Shown here in pieces: positions 25,380-36,461 of a stretch of DNA of 64,000 bases. The stretch comes from Siphonodentalium dalli (taxonomy: Eukaryota; Mollusca; Scaphopoda; Gadilida; Siphonodentaliidae). The notes below the pieces were generated by a model. The model ran no database searches and was not told where the DNA came from. It saw only the letters and a program-made list of their open reading frames with translations. The DNA lies in the NCBI GenBank assembly GCA_032622095.1, contig CP136068.1, positions 112,481,546 to 112,545,545 of the forward strand, given 5' to 3'. Positions within the stretch are counted from its first letter, which is position 1. The number at the start of each line of letters is the position of its first letter. The translations under genes and the position numbers were made by a program.

Positions 25380-26225
25380 TAAAATGTCAGACTGGAAACA
25401 GGTAGACTCTGAAAGTAGAAAGCCATATTTGAAACGTTTGTTAATTTCAACTTGCACAGTTCCCCAGACGGTTAGTTATGAGAATTAATATTTGTATAAT
25501 AAGTAAACGCTATTTAAATTCTTAAAAGAGTCCAAAAACACTTTTTCCAATAAAATTTCAACTGGACACAGGTAGACTCTGAAAGTAGACATGCTATTGA
25601 CAAATAAACCGCTCGCATGTCGTGTTTGATATTCCGAAATTGTGCGACCGTTTTTTTTTCGACCAAAGGAATCTGACTTGTGAAATCAGCGATGGTGGGG
25701 GTAGGGTTAGCTTTTCTGCCATATCTTTACCAAAAGTCGAAATATCGGAGTTTTGTTTGTGACATATGACCAAGATATCCTTGTAGATTGTCCACGTTCG
25801 TCTAGCTGTGATGTAGCTGATTTTAAGAATATACAATACCTTAATATTTGGGAAAGAAAATTTAAAATGCGGTCATAAATACAATTCATCTGATAATTTT
25901 ATGATAAAATTCCACATTAAAATATGTAATTATGCAATTTGTGACAAGATCTCTCCTTGTTTTTCGATTTCCAGCAACAAAGAAAGCCACTTACCGAACT
26001 TGCTATGCGTAATAGCATGTTTTTTATTACCAGGTGGACGGGGAAAAATAAAGGGGTACACAAACAAAAGCCTCACATAAACCTGTTTCCACTAAAATAT
26101 CAAGCTGGAAACAGGTAGATTCTGAAAATAGACAAACTGGTGGTATAGAAACCGTTGTCATATCGCTTTTAACATTCCGAAAATGCGCGACCATTTTTTT
26201 TTCAACATAAGGAATCCGACTAATA
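25380..26225 (+). repeat. three diverged copies of an interspersed unit
   Basis: AACAGGTAGACTCTGAAAGTAG-type blocks occur at about 25395, 25570 and 26108. The last two continue with CATTCCGAAA, GCGACC, a T-run and AGGAATC. No coding capacity. Confidence 0.75.
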
Positions 26226-26282
26226 GCACATGAACACTAATTTATTAGTTTCACGCACTCCGACAAGTACATACTATGTCTT

Positions 26283-26545
26283 TAAAATAAGTTGTTGGTA
26301 CAAATGGAGGAATTGATACCCTATCCCTTTTAACGGTTAGGACATCACAATAACAGCTAGAACTTGCGCATGATTGACGTACTACTCTAATTTTATGACG
26401 TAGTACGCTAACGTGGTACACTATTTTGATGACGTAGTACCCTAAGCTTGGTCGTAACTGTATCCGTGAGTCTTTGCGAAACGGATCCGTTTACCGCTTT
26501 TTGGCTATATACGAAAGCAAAAACCCTCGTATATACAGGTGATAT
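26283..26545 (+). repeat. repeat family D, copy 1, with TGACGTAGTAC boxes
   Basis: Matches 29700-29950 in the same orientation: GATACCCTATCCCTTTTRACGG, TTGACGTACTACTCTAATTT, GACGTAGTACCCTAAGC, TTTGCGAAA. Within about 90 bp are several variants of TGACGTAGTACCCTAA. No product seen; the open frame 26448-26786 starts inside it and is unassigned. Confidence 0.75.
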
Positions 26546-27360
26546 TTTCACTATCTGCGTGCGCGCAGAATTAAAGTCAACACGAATGTCGATATCGGGT
26601 CATGCACTATTGGCTCACAAATATGTAGGCCTTTATACTATATTTGGGCATGGGAAAAGTTCAGATAGTAGTTTTGTCAAGCAGGATGAGACACCTTTAA
26701 GTGGAAACGCCGCAAGCGAACAGGAAACCGGGAACTCCAAGTCACCAGAATCGCCGTTTATAACTGTGTGTATGCATTGCGCCTGACCATTACCAGAAAT
26801 GTGATATCACACGATTCCAATTCCAAGCAACGTGATTTTATCGCGTACTCCCGCCGTGTCGGTGTATATGTGTTGCCTCAGGATGTTAATAACTGTCGCC
26901 GTGAAGCATGATTGCCGGTAGACCCACGAAAAGCACTGTAATTACAACAGAAGTATGCTGCCGCCAATCGCCATCCTGGCACACTTCATCACATTACTCC
27001 ACGTTTATACGTGACCGGTTAGTTAGCAATCGGATTAGCACCGTTCTTCAATCGAGCAGACCCTACATCAGTGCCTGTTGGAATTAACTCGCGACATCGC
27101 ATTTCATGAATGGCTACCTATCTTAGCATTAAAGAGCAATTGAATTAGCTGCGATATTGGGAGCTTGGGAATCTCGTTTCATGTTGTAAGTTAATTGGTG
27201 TTAGTGTCTGGCCAAGTTGTCCGGCATTATCCGGTTTGTGTCACCGAGAACGCACCGGGTGTGCCCGAGCAAGTCAATTAGGCAGACAGTATCCGAGTTC
27301 GCAGAATTTCGAGACGAACACAGGACACTGACTCAATTTATATACGAGAGGACATAGGGA
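26546..27360. other. no recognised feature
   Basis: Relatively GC-balanced stretch of about 0.8 kb. The open frame ending at 26786 shows no domain. Nothing else could be supported. Confidence 0.45.
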
Positions 27361-27361
27361 T

Positions 27362-27925
27362 TAGCTGGCGGTAGCTCGGTCGGTAAGACAAATCCACTCC
27401 CGCAAAGAGTGCACGTGTCTGTCAATTGCAGAATGAGGTCACCAGAGGGTGCATTTAGTGACGATATCCCGCACGGCGGCTAACATTACAAAATTCACCT
27501 TCTGGGAACCTCATTCTGCTTAGGCCTTAACTGCTGTGGGAGACTTAGGATAAGATTGATGTTCCCTAGTTGAAGTTGATGCTGTTGGTGAACCCATTAG
27601 TCACCTCGATTATGCATTTTTTTCTTCTGCAAATTAGGGGATATAGAAACTTCCCAGTTTCCCGACGCGAAAAAGTAACTAAATTAATTTGAGACTAAAA
27701 AACTTCCCAGAAGATGAGGCCTAAGCAGAATGTAGTCACCAGAAGGTGAATTTTGTGAATCTGGTCCGCTGTGCGGGATGGCATCAATAAATTCACCCTA
27801 TGCAGGGCCTCATTCTGCAAACGTCAGACACACTATTTGCAGGCTTGATCAAATGAAGCGCATACATTAGATCGTCATAAGTTGTCCAGCGTTGACGAAG
27901 CTGGTTCGATTCCCGAGGTGCTGAT
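27362..27925 (+). mobile_element. tRNA-like SINE head split by a MITE
   Basis: GGCGGTAGCTCGGTCGGTAAG at about 27368-27388 resembles a polymerase III A box (tRNA D-arm). GGTTCGATTCCCGAG at about 27902-27916 matches the B box consensus. In a tRNA-like promoter these lie 30-60 bp apart; here they are about 530 bp apart because a MITE (27397-27850) lies between them. No second SINE copy was found for alignment. Confidence 0.5.
27397..27850 (+). mobile_element. double-hairpin MITE C, copy 1
   Basis: Same layout as 47154-47571. Each end carries a hairpin built from GAATGAGGTCNCCAGAGGG and its complement: left about 27431-27511, right about 27728-27812. Terminal landmarks are CGTGTCTGTC and its complement GACAGACAC-like end. 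The middle holds AGGGGATATAGAAACTTCCC. More diverged than copy 2. Confidence 0.8.
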
Positions 27926-28180
27926 TTGTAATCCAGGCAAAGTAAATTAAAGTGAGTGTAACCAGATTCGTGAACACATCCTCTTCTGAAATAAGTGCAT
28001 AGTATTCTTACTCAACAAGAGCGTCGCTGCATTGGGCCGTGGCTTAATACACCTCTTAGTTTACTTGTAAATTGTTATAAAATCATGTAATTGTATCGAT
28101 AAAAACACACATTCATTGTATTTCGTTCACATCGCCAAACACTGGTGAAAGAAATGACACATATCCTATAATATCAGACT

Positions 28181-28640
28181 TTGCATAAACACTATATTGT
28201 GTATCCGTGTCGACTGGAATGGGAGAGGGCCTTCTCGTACCAACAGTTAATCAAAGATAAACGTCGAAACAGACTTTCTGTTCCACATTTAAACTTATTA
28301 ATAAAAACTGCAATTGATGGCCCTCCAATGTTGGGCATTAATTTTGGAAATGCATTTAATAAATGGGCAGAGGTAAAATCTCGCAGAATTTGCAATGTTT
28401 GATTATTAATATTGTTGTTAATATTGTGTTTGTTGTTTTACCAACCAGAACCTGTTATATTATATTAGAATAAATATTGAGTTAATTATCTTGTGTTGTT
28501 CTTTGAATATGTTTAAATCAGTGGCTCTAAAAATATGGGTTAAACAAATGTGGCTCAAGTAAATGAGAAGTGGCTCAAAAAAATTCACAATTGGCTAAGG
28601 TGGTGGCTCAAGAAAATTTTGGGCCAGTGTGAAAACTTAA
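28181..28640 (+). pseudogene. hAT transposase C-terminal relic with transposon 3' end
   Basis: The open stretch 28181-28402 encodes RLEWERAFSYQQLIKDKRRN, then RLSVPHLNLLIKTAIDGPP and FNKWAEVKSRR. It matches the hAT C-terminal dimerisation region (pattern: E..FS..k.iK...RnRLs..hLn.Lm.i...GP), closest in my memory to ZNF862-like hAT proteins. It has no start and no catalytic core. The 230 bp after the stop contain several TGGCTCAA repeats and end TTGGGCCAGTGTG, consistent with a CAGTG-type hAT terminus. Only the last about 70 residues remain. Confidence 0.7.
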
Positions 28641-28704
28641 AGTAACTTTTGAATGATTATTTACTAATTCGTTCTGAACCACTCAGTGGAATGTTTAACA
28701 TCAC

Positions 28705-29206
28705 TTTAAAGATACGGGAGTCCTTGGCGGTGGGTATATGCTGCGAAAATATTTCCACCGGTCAAAAACCGCCACAAACAGAAAGAATATTAAAATGTAG
28801 ACAGACTTTGTCCGACAAATAAGAAATATCGCATAAACAGTATGTTATTGTCATATATTTGACCATTGTTATGTAAACAAAAGCATAAACAGTTACTTTC
28901 CTGGTGTTTGTTTATATTATGATGGTAAACATAAAGAGCGCTCTTTGTTGCTGAATTCCTGATATGGAACTAATAAAGAGCGTTTATATCATTTGTGTGT
29001 GATTAGCCAGTAACACTGTGCTGTCTTCTGTAACACAATCAGGCTCTTGCTTAGGTAAAATATAGTAGGTCTTTATGATAGCATGCTGTTTACGCGATGG
29101 TCATGGTATATATGAACGAAACTGTATGCGTTTTAATGTTTTTCTGTTTACGGTTATTGGAACAAATATGAATATTTTCGACAACTAAGGCCTCTCGTGC
29201 CTTTAA
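28705..29206 (+). mobile_element. TTAA MITE B, copy 1
   Basis: Bounded by TTAA at both ends. The left terminus reads AGATACGGGAG after TTAA and the right terminus reads CTCGTGCCT before TTAA. It shares with 35954-36461 the blocks TTGGCGGTGGGTAT, TATGTAAACAAAAGCA, GGTAAACATAAAGAGCG and TATATCATTTGTGTGTGATT. The flank at 21.24-21.40 kb is the same sequence without the insertion. Non-coding. Confidence 0.85.
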
Positions 29207-29327
29207 GCACAACGAGTATAACAATCTTCTATCTTCAATCGGCCAATTTACGAAGATAATAGAGGCTTGATAAGTGCACAGATGGATGTTACAACGAAAC
29301 TAATTGACAGAGTGTTTGTATCTTTAA

Positions 29328-29697
29328 AGACATATTATAGACTTGTTCGGGTCCGTGGAATTGTTATGTTAGTACTCATGTGCTATGCCAACCTGGGGAA
29401 TGTAGCATTCTACTAACATCGCCGACAATTTAAAATAAATCGACCATACCACTCCATATAAAACATCGTCTGAACTACGCCCAATTGTAAATATTTACAT
29501 CAGATCTATTCGGGACGCGACTATCGGCGATAATCTAACACAAATGTTTTCGCCATCGATAGTCATTGCATTTAATTAATATATAAGAATACGGCGTGTA
29601 TCGTCAATTTGGATTAATATTCGTAACAAATAACTACTTTGAGCATGATTATTCTCAATTTGTATTTGATCACCCTATCAGAGTGTTTAACGTCACT
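29328..29697 (+). mobile_element. TTAA-flanked repeat family A, copy 3
   Basis: TTAA at 29324-29327 and at 29698-29701 flank a full-length 370-bp copy. Internal blocks are the same as at 8998. It is followed directly by repeat D copy 2. Confidence 0.8.
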
Positions 29698-29699
29698 TT

Positions 29700-29950
29700 A
29701 AAACAAGTTTTGGTACAAACCGTAGACATTGATACCCTATCCCTTTTGACGGTTATGACATAGCAGCTACAGTTAGAATGCATAATTGACGTACTACTCT
29801 AATTTGATGACGCAGTACCCTAACATAGTACCCTGCTCTGATTGGCGTAGTACCCTAAGCGTGACCGTAACTATAGCAATGAGTTTTTGCGAAATCGCTC
29901 CATTTACCCCTTTTGGCTACGAAAACAAAACACACTCTTTAGTATGCAAG
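29700..29950 (+). repeat. repeat family D, copy 2
   Basis: Second copy of the 26283 unit, again with clustered GACGTACTACTC / GACGCAGTACCC / GGCGTAGTACCC boxes. It ends about 25-30 bp before the receptor exon donor at 29979. Confidence 0.75.
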
Positions 29951-29979
29951 GATTATGTCAGAAAATAGTATATACTTAC

Positions 29980-30128
29980 AACATCAATAATTTGGGCCAG
30001 AGCAAGACCAAACGTGAGTTTAGAGGGCAGTGTGTGGTTGATTGAAGGTCGGACACGCTTGTCGTATCCAGTCAATAAATCTCTCACCAGTCTGTAATCA
30101 TTCTCGTCTGACTTCACGAACATTATGA
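29980..30128 (-). CDS. nicotinic acetylcholine receptor subunit, second coding exon (start of ligand-binding domain)
   Basis: On the minus strand a pyrimidine-rich tract ending CAG precedes 30128 and GTAAGT follows 29980. The 149-nt exon starts with two bases of a split codon and then reads 49 open codons. It holds the receptor N-terminal helix and first strand: NDYRLVRDLLTGYDKRVRP, then a spacer with an N-H-T glycosylation site, then LTFGLALAQIIDV. The order matches Cys-loop receptors of the acetylcholine class. It joins in phase 0 to the 45-nt exon 12.8 kb away. The preceding signal-peptide exon should end with one base of a split codon. I searched the minus strand to the right and found no convincing candidate, so it may be very short or outside the window. 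A dispersed repeat ends about 25-30 bp from the donor. Identification is by family knowledge and reading; the exact subunit type is uncertain. Confidence 0.9.
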
Positions 30129-30530
30129 CTGAAACGAGAAAAGCTGAGCCAGTTTAGTCAAACTACATGCATGTGTGACTGTCCAATTTGGGCATAGGAT
30201 AAGTTCTAACTGTTCTGACAGTTTGATGTTCCAACTAGGGTGAAATTTGTTGTCTTAGAATTAAGTAGCATAGTTTTTGTTATGTAACATTTTGGACTGA
30301 AAGGGTAATTAGTTGGATGATTTACAACATTTAAAGGGGTATCAGGTTGGAAATTTTCAAAAAAACATGATATAAAGTATCATTGAGAAAATTCCAACCA
30401 AAACCGCAAATGGAACTTCCCACTCTTGGCAATCTGGTTACAGTGGATATTGTAAGGTGGACACCACCAACGAATACCTTATAGCCACGCCCCTGCTTTA
30501 CTTCCCATTTTAACATTTACGTTTACATAA

Positions 30531-30538
<8 letters not shown>

Positions 30539-30567
<29 letters not shown>

Positions 30568-30592
30568 CTATATATATATATATATATATATA
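30539..30592. repeat. TA dinucleotide microsatellite
   Basis: Run of TATATA broken once by AGCTA, upstream of the first recognised receptor exon. Confidence 0.95.
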
Positions 30593-31096
30593 CATAGCTT
30601 GGGGTTCAAATTAGCCATGTCTATTTAAACGTGTACATGCAAATTCCCTGTTATCATTGTACGCATGTCATGTACGACTACGAGATAACGCATATCGGTA
30701 CACAATATGGAGCATACAACATAGACATGAATACACTGTTCAGACCAACAAACGGTGGGCGCACGAGAGGACACACATACACATTTAAGATAAACAAATG
30801 TTCAAAGGATGTGAGGCTCCACTACTTTACCCAGAGGGTGCTCAACATGTGGAATTTTACTGAATTTTATTTAATATCGAACAAAAATAAGTCTTAACTG
30901 AAATTTTGTTTTGCCAAAAAGGCAATGAAAATGTGTCGCCGTTTAATAGTGTCGTTTTTACGTTACACTTCTAAGAGAAGAACTGTTTGGTGGAAAATTA
31001 TACCACGCAGGGCTAGAAACTGAGCTATTATATAGCATGTTGAACGTACATGTATGTCACTACAGTTTCGACCAAAACATACAGTCGAATTACAAA

Positions 31097-31201
31097 AGAA
31101 ATAAATACACAGCGCAGCGGCGTGTATGGTAGAATTTGACCATAGGAACTGATTGGTCAAATTATACTGTACACGCCGATGTGCTGTATATTTATTTCTT
31201 A
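31097..31201. mobile_element. 105-bp foldback hairpin element
   Basis: AAGAAATAAATACACAGCGC and the following GGCGTGTATGGTAGAATTTG pair with their complements on the other side of a loop of about 12 nt. The hairpin ends in TATTTATTTCTT. Arms are about 46 bp with a few mismatches. Confidence 0.8.
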
Positions 31202-31937
31202 AATAAACTATATGTTTACCGATAAACAAACCAAACCAAGCCTCGGATTATATTAAGTTTATTCTCACCAGGTCATGCGTACGTACATTGATAATTATAT
31301 TATATCATTTGAAAGACAGTCGGCTATTTTCCAAGCGAGTTCCATCAGCAGCTAATTCTTAATGGCTATAAATTGTTTGCCCATCGGATTATAATAACAC
31401 AATAAACCAAAAACAGACAGTACGACATAAGAACGGATACATCCACTTAGAGATATGGTGATTTATTCTATCCTTATTGGAGATGAAATAGACGTTCACA
31501 CATACAACATAAAGCCACATGACGATTTGCGCTCCAAGATACACCTAATAATGTTCGTTTTTGAATTTTTCCGGCATTCTAATAGGTCGATAAATACCTG
31601 AAATATATTTATTATATGTTCCAGAAAGACACAATGAAGTAATACAAAATATACCACTTCAAACACCACTTCGACCCGAACACTTGGCACGTCATCTGAT
31701 TTCATTGAAGTTCCGGAATCGGAAACGAAGTAATACGCGACTGTTCGGAAATCGTATATTGCGTTTTATTATACGCTCCGCAATAGATTATAGATGAAAT
31801 CGCTAACAGATAATAACCGTTATCCACCTCTAGCAGTGAAGATATAGAAGATTGCACTTTCATTGTAACTTTGACGTTACGGACGTCTATGACGTAATTG
31901 AATTTCTTGAATAACTATATCATCGAATTGTAAAACG
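31202..31937. other. no recognised feature
   Basis: AT-rich sequence. The minus frame 31496-31705 is hydrophobic but lacks a signal-peptide layout and a suitable donor, so it is not accepted as receptor exon 1. Confidence 0.5.
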
Positions 31938-31941
31938 TTAA

Positions 31942-32299
31942 AAACATATTATGTACTTGTTCGGGTGCGTGAAACCGATCAGTTAGTATAGCCCATTGGA
32001 AGAATGTAGCATTCTACTAACATCGCCGAAAATCCGAAGCAAATCGACCGTACCACTCCATAGAAAACATCGGCTGAACTATGCTCAATTGTAAATATTT
32101 ACTACTCGACTCGGGACGCATGTTTCGGCGATAAACTAACGAAAACGATTTTGTCATCGAGAGTCAGCGCATTTAATTAATATACAAGAATGAAGGTATG
32201 TGTAGTCAATTTGGATATAATATTTGTAAAAGTTACTACTTTGAACAAGATTATTCTCCATTTATATTTGATCACCCTACCGGAGTGTTTCTCATCAAT
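31942..32299 (+). mobile_element. TTAA-flanked repeat family A, copy 4
   Basis: TTAA at 31938-31941 and 32300-32303. Full-length 358-bp copy with the same blocks as at 8998 and 29328. Confidence 0.8.
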
Positions 32300-32420
32300 T
32301 TAACCATATATTGTTATAATTATTATAATAATTAGTATAATTATATTATGAGGTACTATATTTGAATGAGACCCGGTTATAGTGGGTATATGTAGATGAC
32401 GCGTCAGAAAAAAAGAAAAT

Positions 32421-32531
32421 CTAGTGTTTTTGAGTGGATACCGAAAATTGTTTCAATTATGACCGCGAAATACAGACATTTCTTTCCGCCACTCATGAGA
32501 TAATTTTCGGTATCCACTCAAAAACACTATA
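32421..32531. repeat. 30-bp stem inverted repeat
   Basis: TAGTGTTTTTGAGTGGATAC continuing CGAAAATTGT pairs with its complement at 32501-32531 across a loop of about 50 nt; nearly perfect stem. Confidence 0.85.
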
Positions 32532-32599
32532 TATTATATTTTCAACAACTTTTTACGTGAAATATAAACCATATCCCCACTCCCAGAAGACCGAATGTG

Positions 32600-32727
32600 T
32601 TATCCTACTCTCAAGACGTTATCCTACTCTCAAGATGTTAACATACTCTCAAGATGTTATCCTACTCTCAAGATGTTATCCTACTCTCAAGATGTTATCC
32701 TACTCTCATGATGTTATCCTACTCTCA
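32600..32727 (+). repeat. 19-bp tandem repeat, 7 units
   Basis: Unit TTATCCTACTCTCAAGATG, with AACATACTC and CTCATG variants. The open frame across it (32434-32889) is repeat-driven. Confidence 0.95.
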
Positions 32728-32965
32728 GCACTGCGTCATGACCTCGGCAGGGTTTGTCGTTTATTTTTGTTCAAACAAACTCTAATAAATGAAGAGTTTG
32801 AAAAGTGGTTGTCTTCATTTATCTGGGACTATTTTTTTACGCGGGCAAGCAACGCATATAGTTACATGAAACGTCATTGCCGCTGTTAGTTTCACGTACC
32901 ATTTATTGACTTAAGTATGTTTTATCGAGGTTTTGGGTCATGTAATTAATATAATCTACAACTCG

Positions 32966-33054
32966 TCCTCAGTTTATATCGAAATTTACAAACCTTGTCC
33001 AGTAAATTAGGTCTGGACTCGTTTTGTAAATTCCGCTATAAACTGGGGACTCCT
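32966..33054. repeat. short foldback
   Basis: CCTCAGTTTATATCGAAATT with TACAAAC pairs imperfectly with GTTTGTAAATTCCGCTATAA-type sequence ending CTGGGGA; stem about 28 bp. Confidence 0.65.
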
Positions 33055-33285
33055 TGTATATCTAAACTGCAATGTAAACGATGTTAACATTCCACAAACC
33101 TTTCTCTTCATTTAATCATCAAAATCACGTAGTGCCATAACAGTTGTATATCGACGACAGCTCTAGATTTTCCGTAATTTTTCGTGACGGCTGCCGCGCT
33201 AGTGCAGCATTAAGCCTTGATTAAGGATAATGTGCCAGTGCATTAGCTCATATATTCGATTCTCCCATAGTGAGTTGTTAGGCCA

Positions 33286-33331
<46 letters not shown>

Positions 33332-34287
33332 GCGAATGAATATATGTCTGTCTGTGTTCAATCGAAATTCACGAGGGACCAGTTAGATGGCAACAAAGGG
33401 CTCTAACAGGGGTAACTTTTACGAGAAAGATAATGGTGCGGGTTATAATGTTCTTAAGTGACGCATACAATGGGGAGTGGCAGTAAAAAACATTGTCGCC
33501 GATTTCCACCAAACTTATACATAACCATCTCCATGATATGAGGAAGCTAATCGTGTGGTTTTAAGATGTCAAAAATGCCGCGGTTCGAGTCAGGGGTTCG
33601 CGGAAGGGGAGAGGGACACCAAAATTGGAACAAATATATTTGGCGCCGATTTCCACCAAATTGATACACATGCTTCTCCATGGCACAAGGAATATAATCG
33701 TGTGATGTAAAGACGCCAATTTTGTGCCGTTTGGATGAGAGGTGATGGTGGGGGGCATTAAATTTAATAGGAATTTGTTCAGTCGCCGATTAGCACCAAA
33801 CCTATACATAATCATTTCCTTGAAATCAAAAGTCTAATGTTGGGGCTTGAATCAGTCATAAGTGACGTCATTCAGATCAGGGGTGCAATGAAAGGGAGAG
33901 GGGACCAAAATTGATACAAATATTTTAGCGCCAATTGCCACCATATTGACACACATTCTTCTCCATGATACAAGAAATCTATGTGTGATTTAAAGACGCC
34001 ACATTGTTGCCGTTGGGTGAGACATGGGGGGGGGGGGGGCACTAAATTTGATACGAATTTGTTTAGTCGACGATTACCACCAAACTTATACGTAATCATC
34101 TCCATGATATCAGGAGTATAATTATTTGGCTTAAAGATATCAAAAGTGGATCTGTTTAGTGTCAATTTCCACCAAATTCATACACGTTCTTCTCCAATGA
34201 TACGCGGAATCAAATTCGTGTGAGTTAAAGACGCCACATTGTGTGCCTATATCTGCGAATGTCTGTCTGTTCTATACAAATTCACAG

Positions 34288-34623
34288 CCTGTTCGCCCAT
34301 TTTAGGTCGATAATCTGCTTAGAATTGCCCCATCTTGAGTCGTTAATGAACTGAAAATGAGAGCGTTTTAGTCACATTGCCGAATCATAATGACTAGTAT
34401 AATGTCATTATGTGTGGACAATGACACAAATAAACCAAATCACGACTTATCGGGTGTAACACGTTTAAAATGTATTTTCACTGTGGCCTGCGCAATAAAA
34501 CTGAATAACTGGTTATGAGTCCATCACCTACTTATTTCATAATCAAATAATCCTATAAGAACCTATTTGCCCATTCTACATGTAGGTCGATTGTGTGCGT
34601 ATTTGCGCGACGATAAGTTGAAC
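34288..34623 (+). mobile_element. repeat family Y, copy 2, complete with target duplication
   Basis: 336 bp inserted in Helitron blocks. TTCACAG at 34281-34287 precedes it and TTCACGG at 34624-34630 follows it. The uninterrupted block at about 38125 has a single ATTCACAGGGGACC. Ends are CCTGTTCGCCCATT and CGATAAGTTGAAC. Confidence 0.8.
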
Positions 34624-35037
34624 TTCACGGGTAACTATCTAAGTGGCACTAACGGGGATAACTGTTTTACGTCGAAGATAATGGTGTGGGTAAACATTTT
34701 ATAATATGACGCTGTTGGTGTTAGGGCCAGAAAAGTGGAGGGGCAGAACAAATTATGAAATCTTTTTGTCGCCGATTTGCACCAAACTTATACATAATCA
34801 TATCCATGATATGGCGCCGTTAAAGTTAGGTGTGCATGGAGGGATTTGATAAAAACAAACTTTTTTAGAGCCGATATCCACCACATTTATACACGTTCTT
34901 ATCCCTGATACGAGGAATCTAATTGGTGTGTGAGAGATAGATGCGGACACTAAATTTTGTTTAGCTGTCAATTATCACAAAAATTATACATAATCGTCTC
35001 CAATATATCAGGAGTCCAATGGACGTGGTCTAGATCT

Positions 35038-35122
35038 CAGGCACCCAGAACAAAATTACCCAACTCCCAAAAGTGTATATATACTTTTGAGAGTGGGGTC
35101 ATTTTGTTCCAGGTACCTGTGG
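35038..35122. mobile_element. hairpin insertion in Helitron blocks
   Basis: CAGGCACCCAGAACAAAATT and the following ACCCAACTCCCAAAAGT pair with their complement ending TTCCAGGTACCTG. Stem is about 37 bp with a TATATA centre. The surrounding Helitron block GTGGT(C/T)TAGAT appears on both sides, suggesting a small target duplication. Confidence 0.7.
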
Positions 35123-35953
35123 TTTAGATATGTCAAAAATGGCACCGTCGAGTCGTGAATGGGGAGGGACTGGCACTGAAGCTGATACAAATATGTATAG
35201 CACTAATTTCCACCTAATTCATACACGTTCTTTTTAAATGATACGAGCAATCACCTCATGCGGGTTAAAGACAGTAACATTTTGTGCCGTTTTTGGTCAG
35301 GGATGGAGATGAGGGTCAGTAACAATTATAAGAATGTCTTAGTCGCCTATGTCCACCAAAGTTTCTTTTTTATAGTCATCTCCATAATTAGTTCTAAGGA
35401 GTTTTTGGGATTCAAATTTACCGCATCGACAAATGGTGACCGAATTAAGTCACTTGAATAATTATATCTTCTCAACTGTCATATCTATATGTAGACTGGA
35501 TTCAGGGCATTCTTATAGTGAGCTAGCAAAACTAGATGCATACAAGAAAGCATTGAAAGTATAATTATCATTCTATTTAAACTATTCGTATATTCTTGCA
35601 AACTGAGGGACTTTGAACCATCAGAGGGTGGCATGTTAGAATAGATCATGTATTATAACACAATTTGTCCAATTCAAGATATTTTCCACCAAAAAAATAT
35701 GTTGGTCAAGAGATATGGAAATGTATAGAAGGCCTGTTCAAAAATAGTGGTCAGAGTATGCAGTCTTAGTTTTTTCTGTGATAAAAGAAAAGACAGTCAG
35801 TAGCACAGTAGTGACTGGCGCCTGACAAGCGTACATCTGCCAATAAAGAGGATTTCTATCATTTTTGTTGGAACAGACAAATGACCTAACATAAAGAACA
35901 AACTATCTCGCTCTGTGTCAGCCACATGCAGCTGAGCTAAAGCAACATTTCTT

Positions 35954-36461
35954 TTTAAAGATACGGGCGGTGTTGGCGGTGGGTATGCTGTTAAAATATT
36001 CACCTCCGTCAAAACCGCCATAAACAGAAATAATAGTTCTTATACCAATCAGAAATATGGCATAAACGGTATGTTATTGTCAATGTTTTTCCTTTGTTAT
36101 GTAAACAAAAGCAAAAAAACGTTACAGAACCTGTCTTTTGTTTAAATCCGGATATGGTAAACATAAAGAGCGTTATTTGTTACTGTTTCCTGATGTGGAA
36201 ATACTAAAGAGCCTTTATATCATTTGTGTGTGATTAACCAACAGAATGGCGCTGTGTTATGTAAACTGAAGCAAAACTTCTGTAACACGAGCAGGCTCTT
36301 TTTTACGTACACCGTCGTACGTCTTGACGAAAATATACTATTTACGCGCTAATTATGTTTGGCATATGAACACAACTATATATATTTTAATATTCCTTCT
36401 GTTGATGGCGATTTGAACAAATATGAATATTTCTGAAACGAACGCCGCCCGTGTCTTTAAA
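35954..36461 (+). mobile_element. TTAA MITE B, copy 2
   Basis: Cleanest copy. Left end TTTAAAGATACGGGCGGTGT and the complement of the right end TTTAAAGACACGGGCGGCGT form a terminal inverted repeat of about 20 bp. It lies in Helitron X1; Helitron X3 (minus strand, about 39350) has the uninterrupted site CATTTTGTTTAAACTGAGAA. About 508 bp, non-coding. Confidence 0.9.

Noticed and set aside
32434-32889. 151-codon frame with repeated peptide
   Set aside because: Built on the 19-bp tandem repeat and the 30-bp inverted repeat; no start context or domain.
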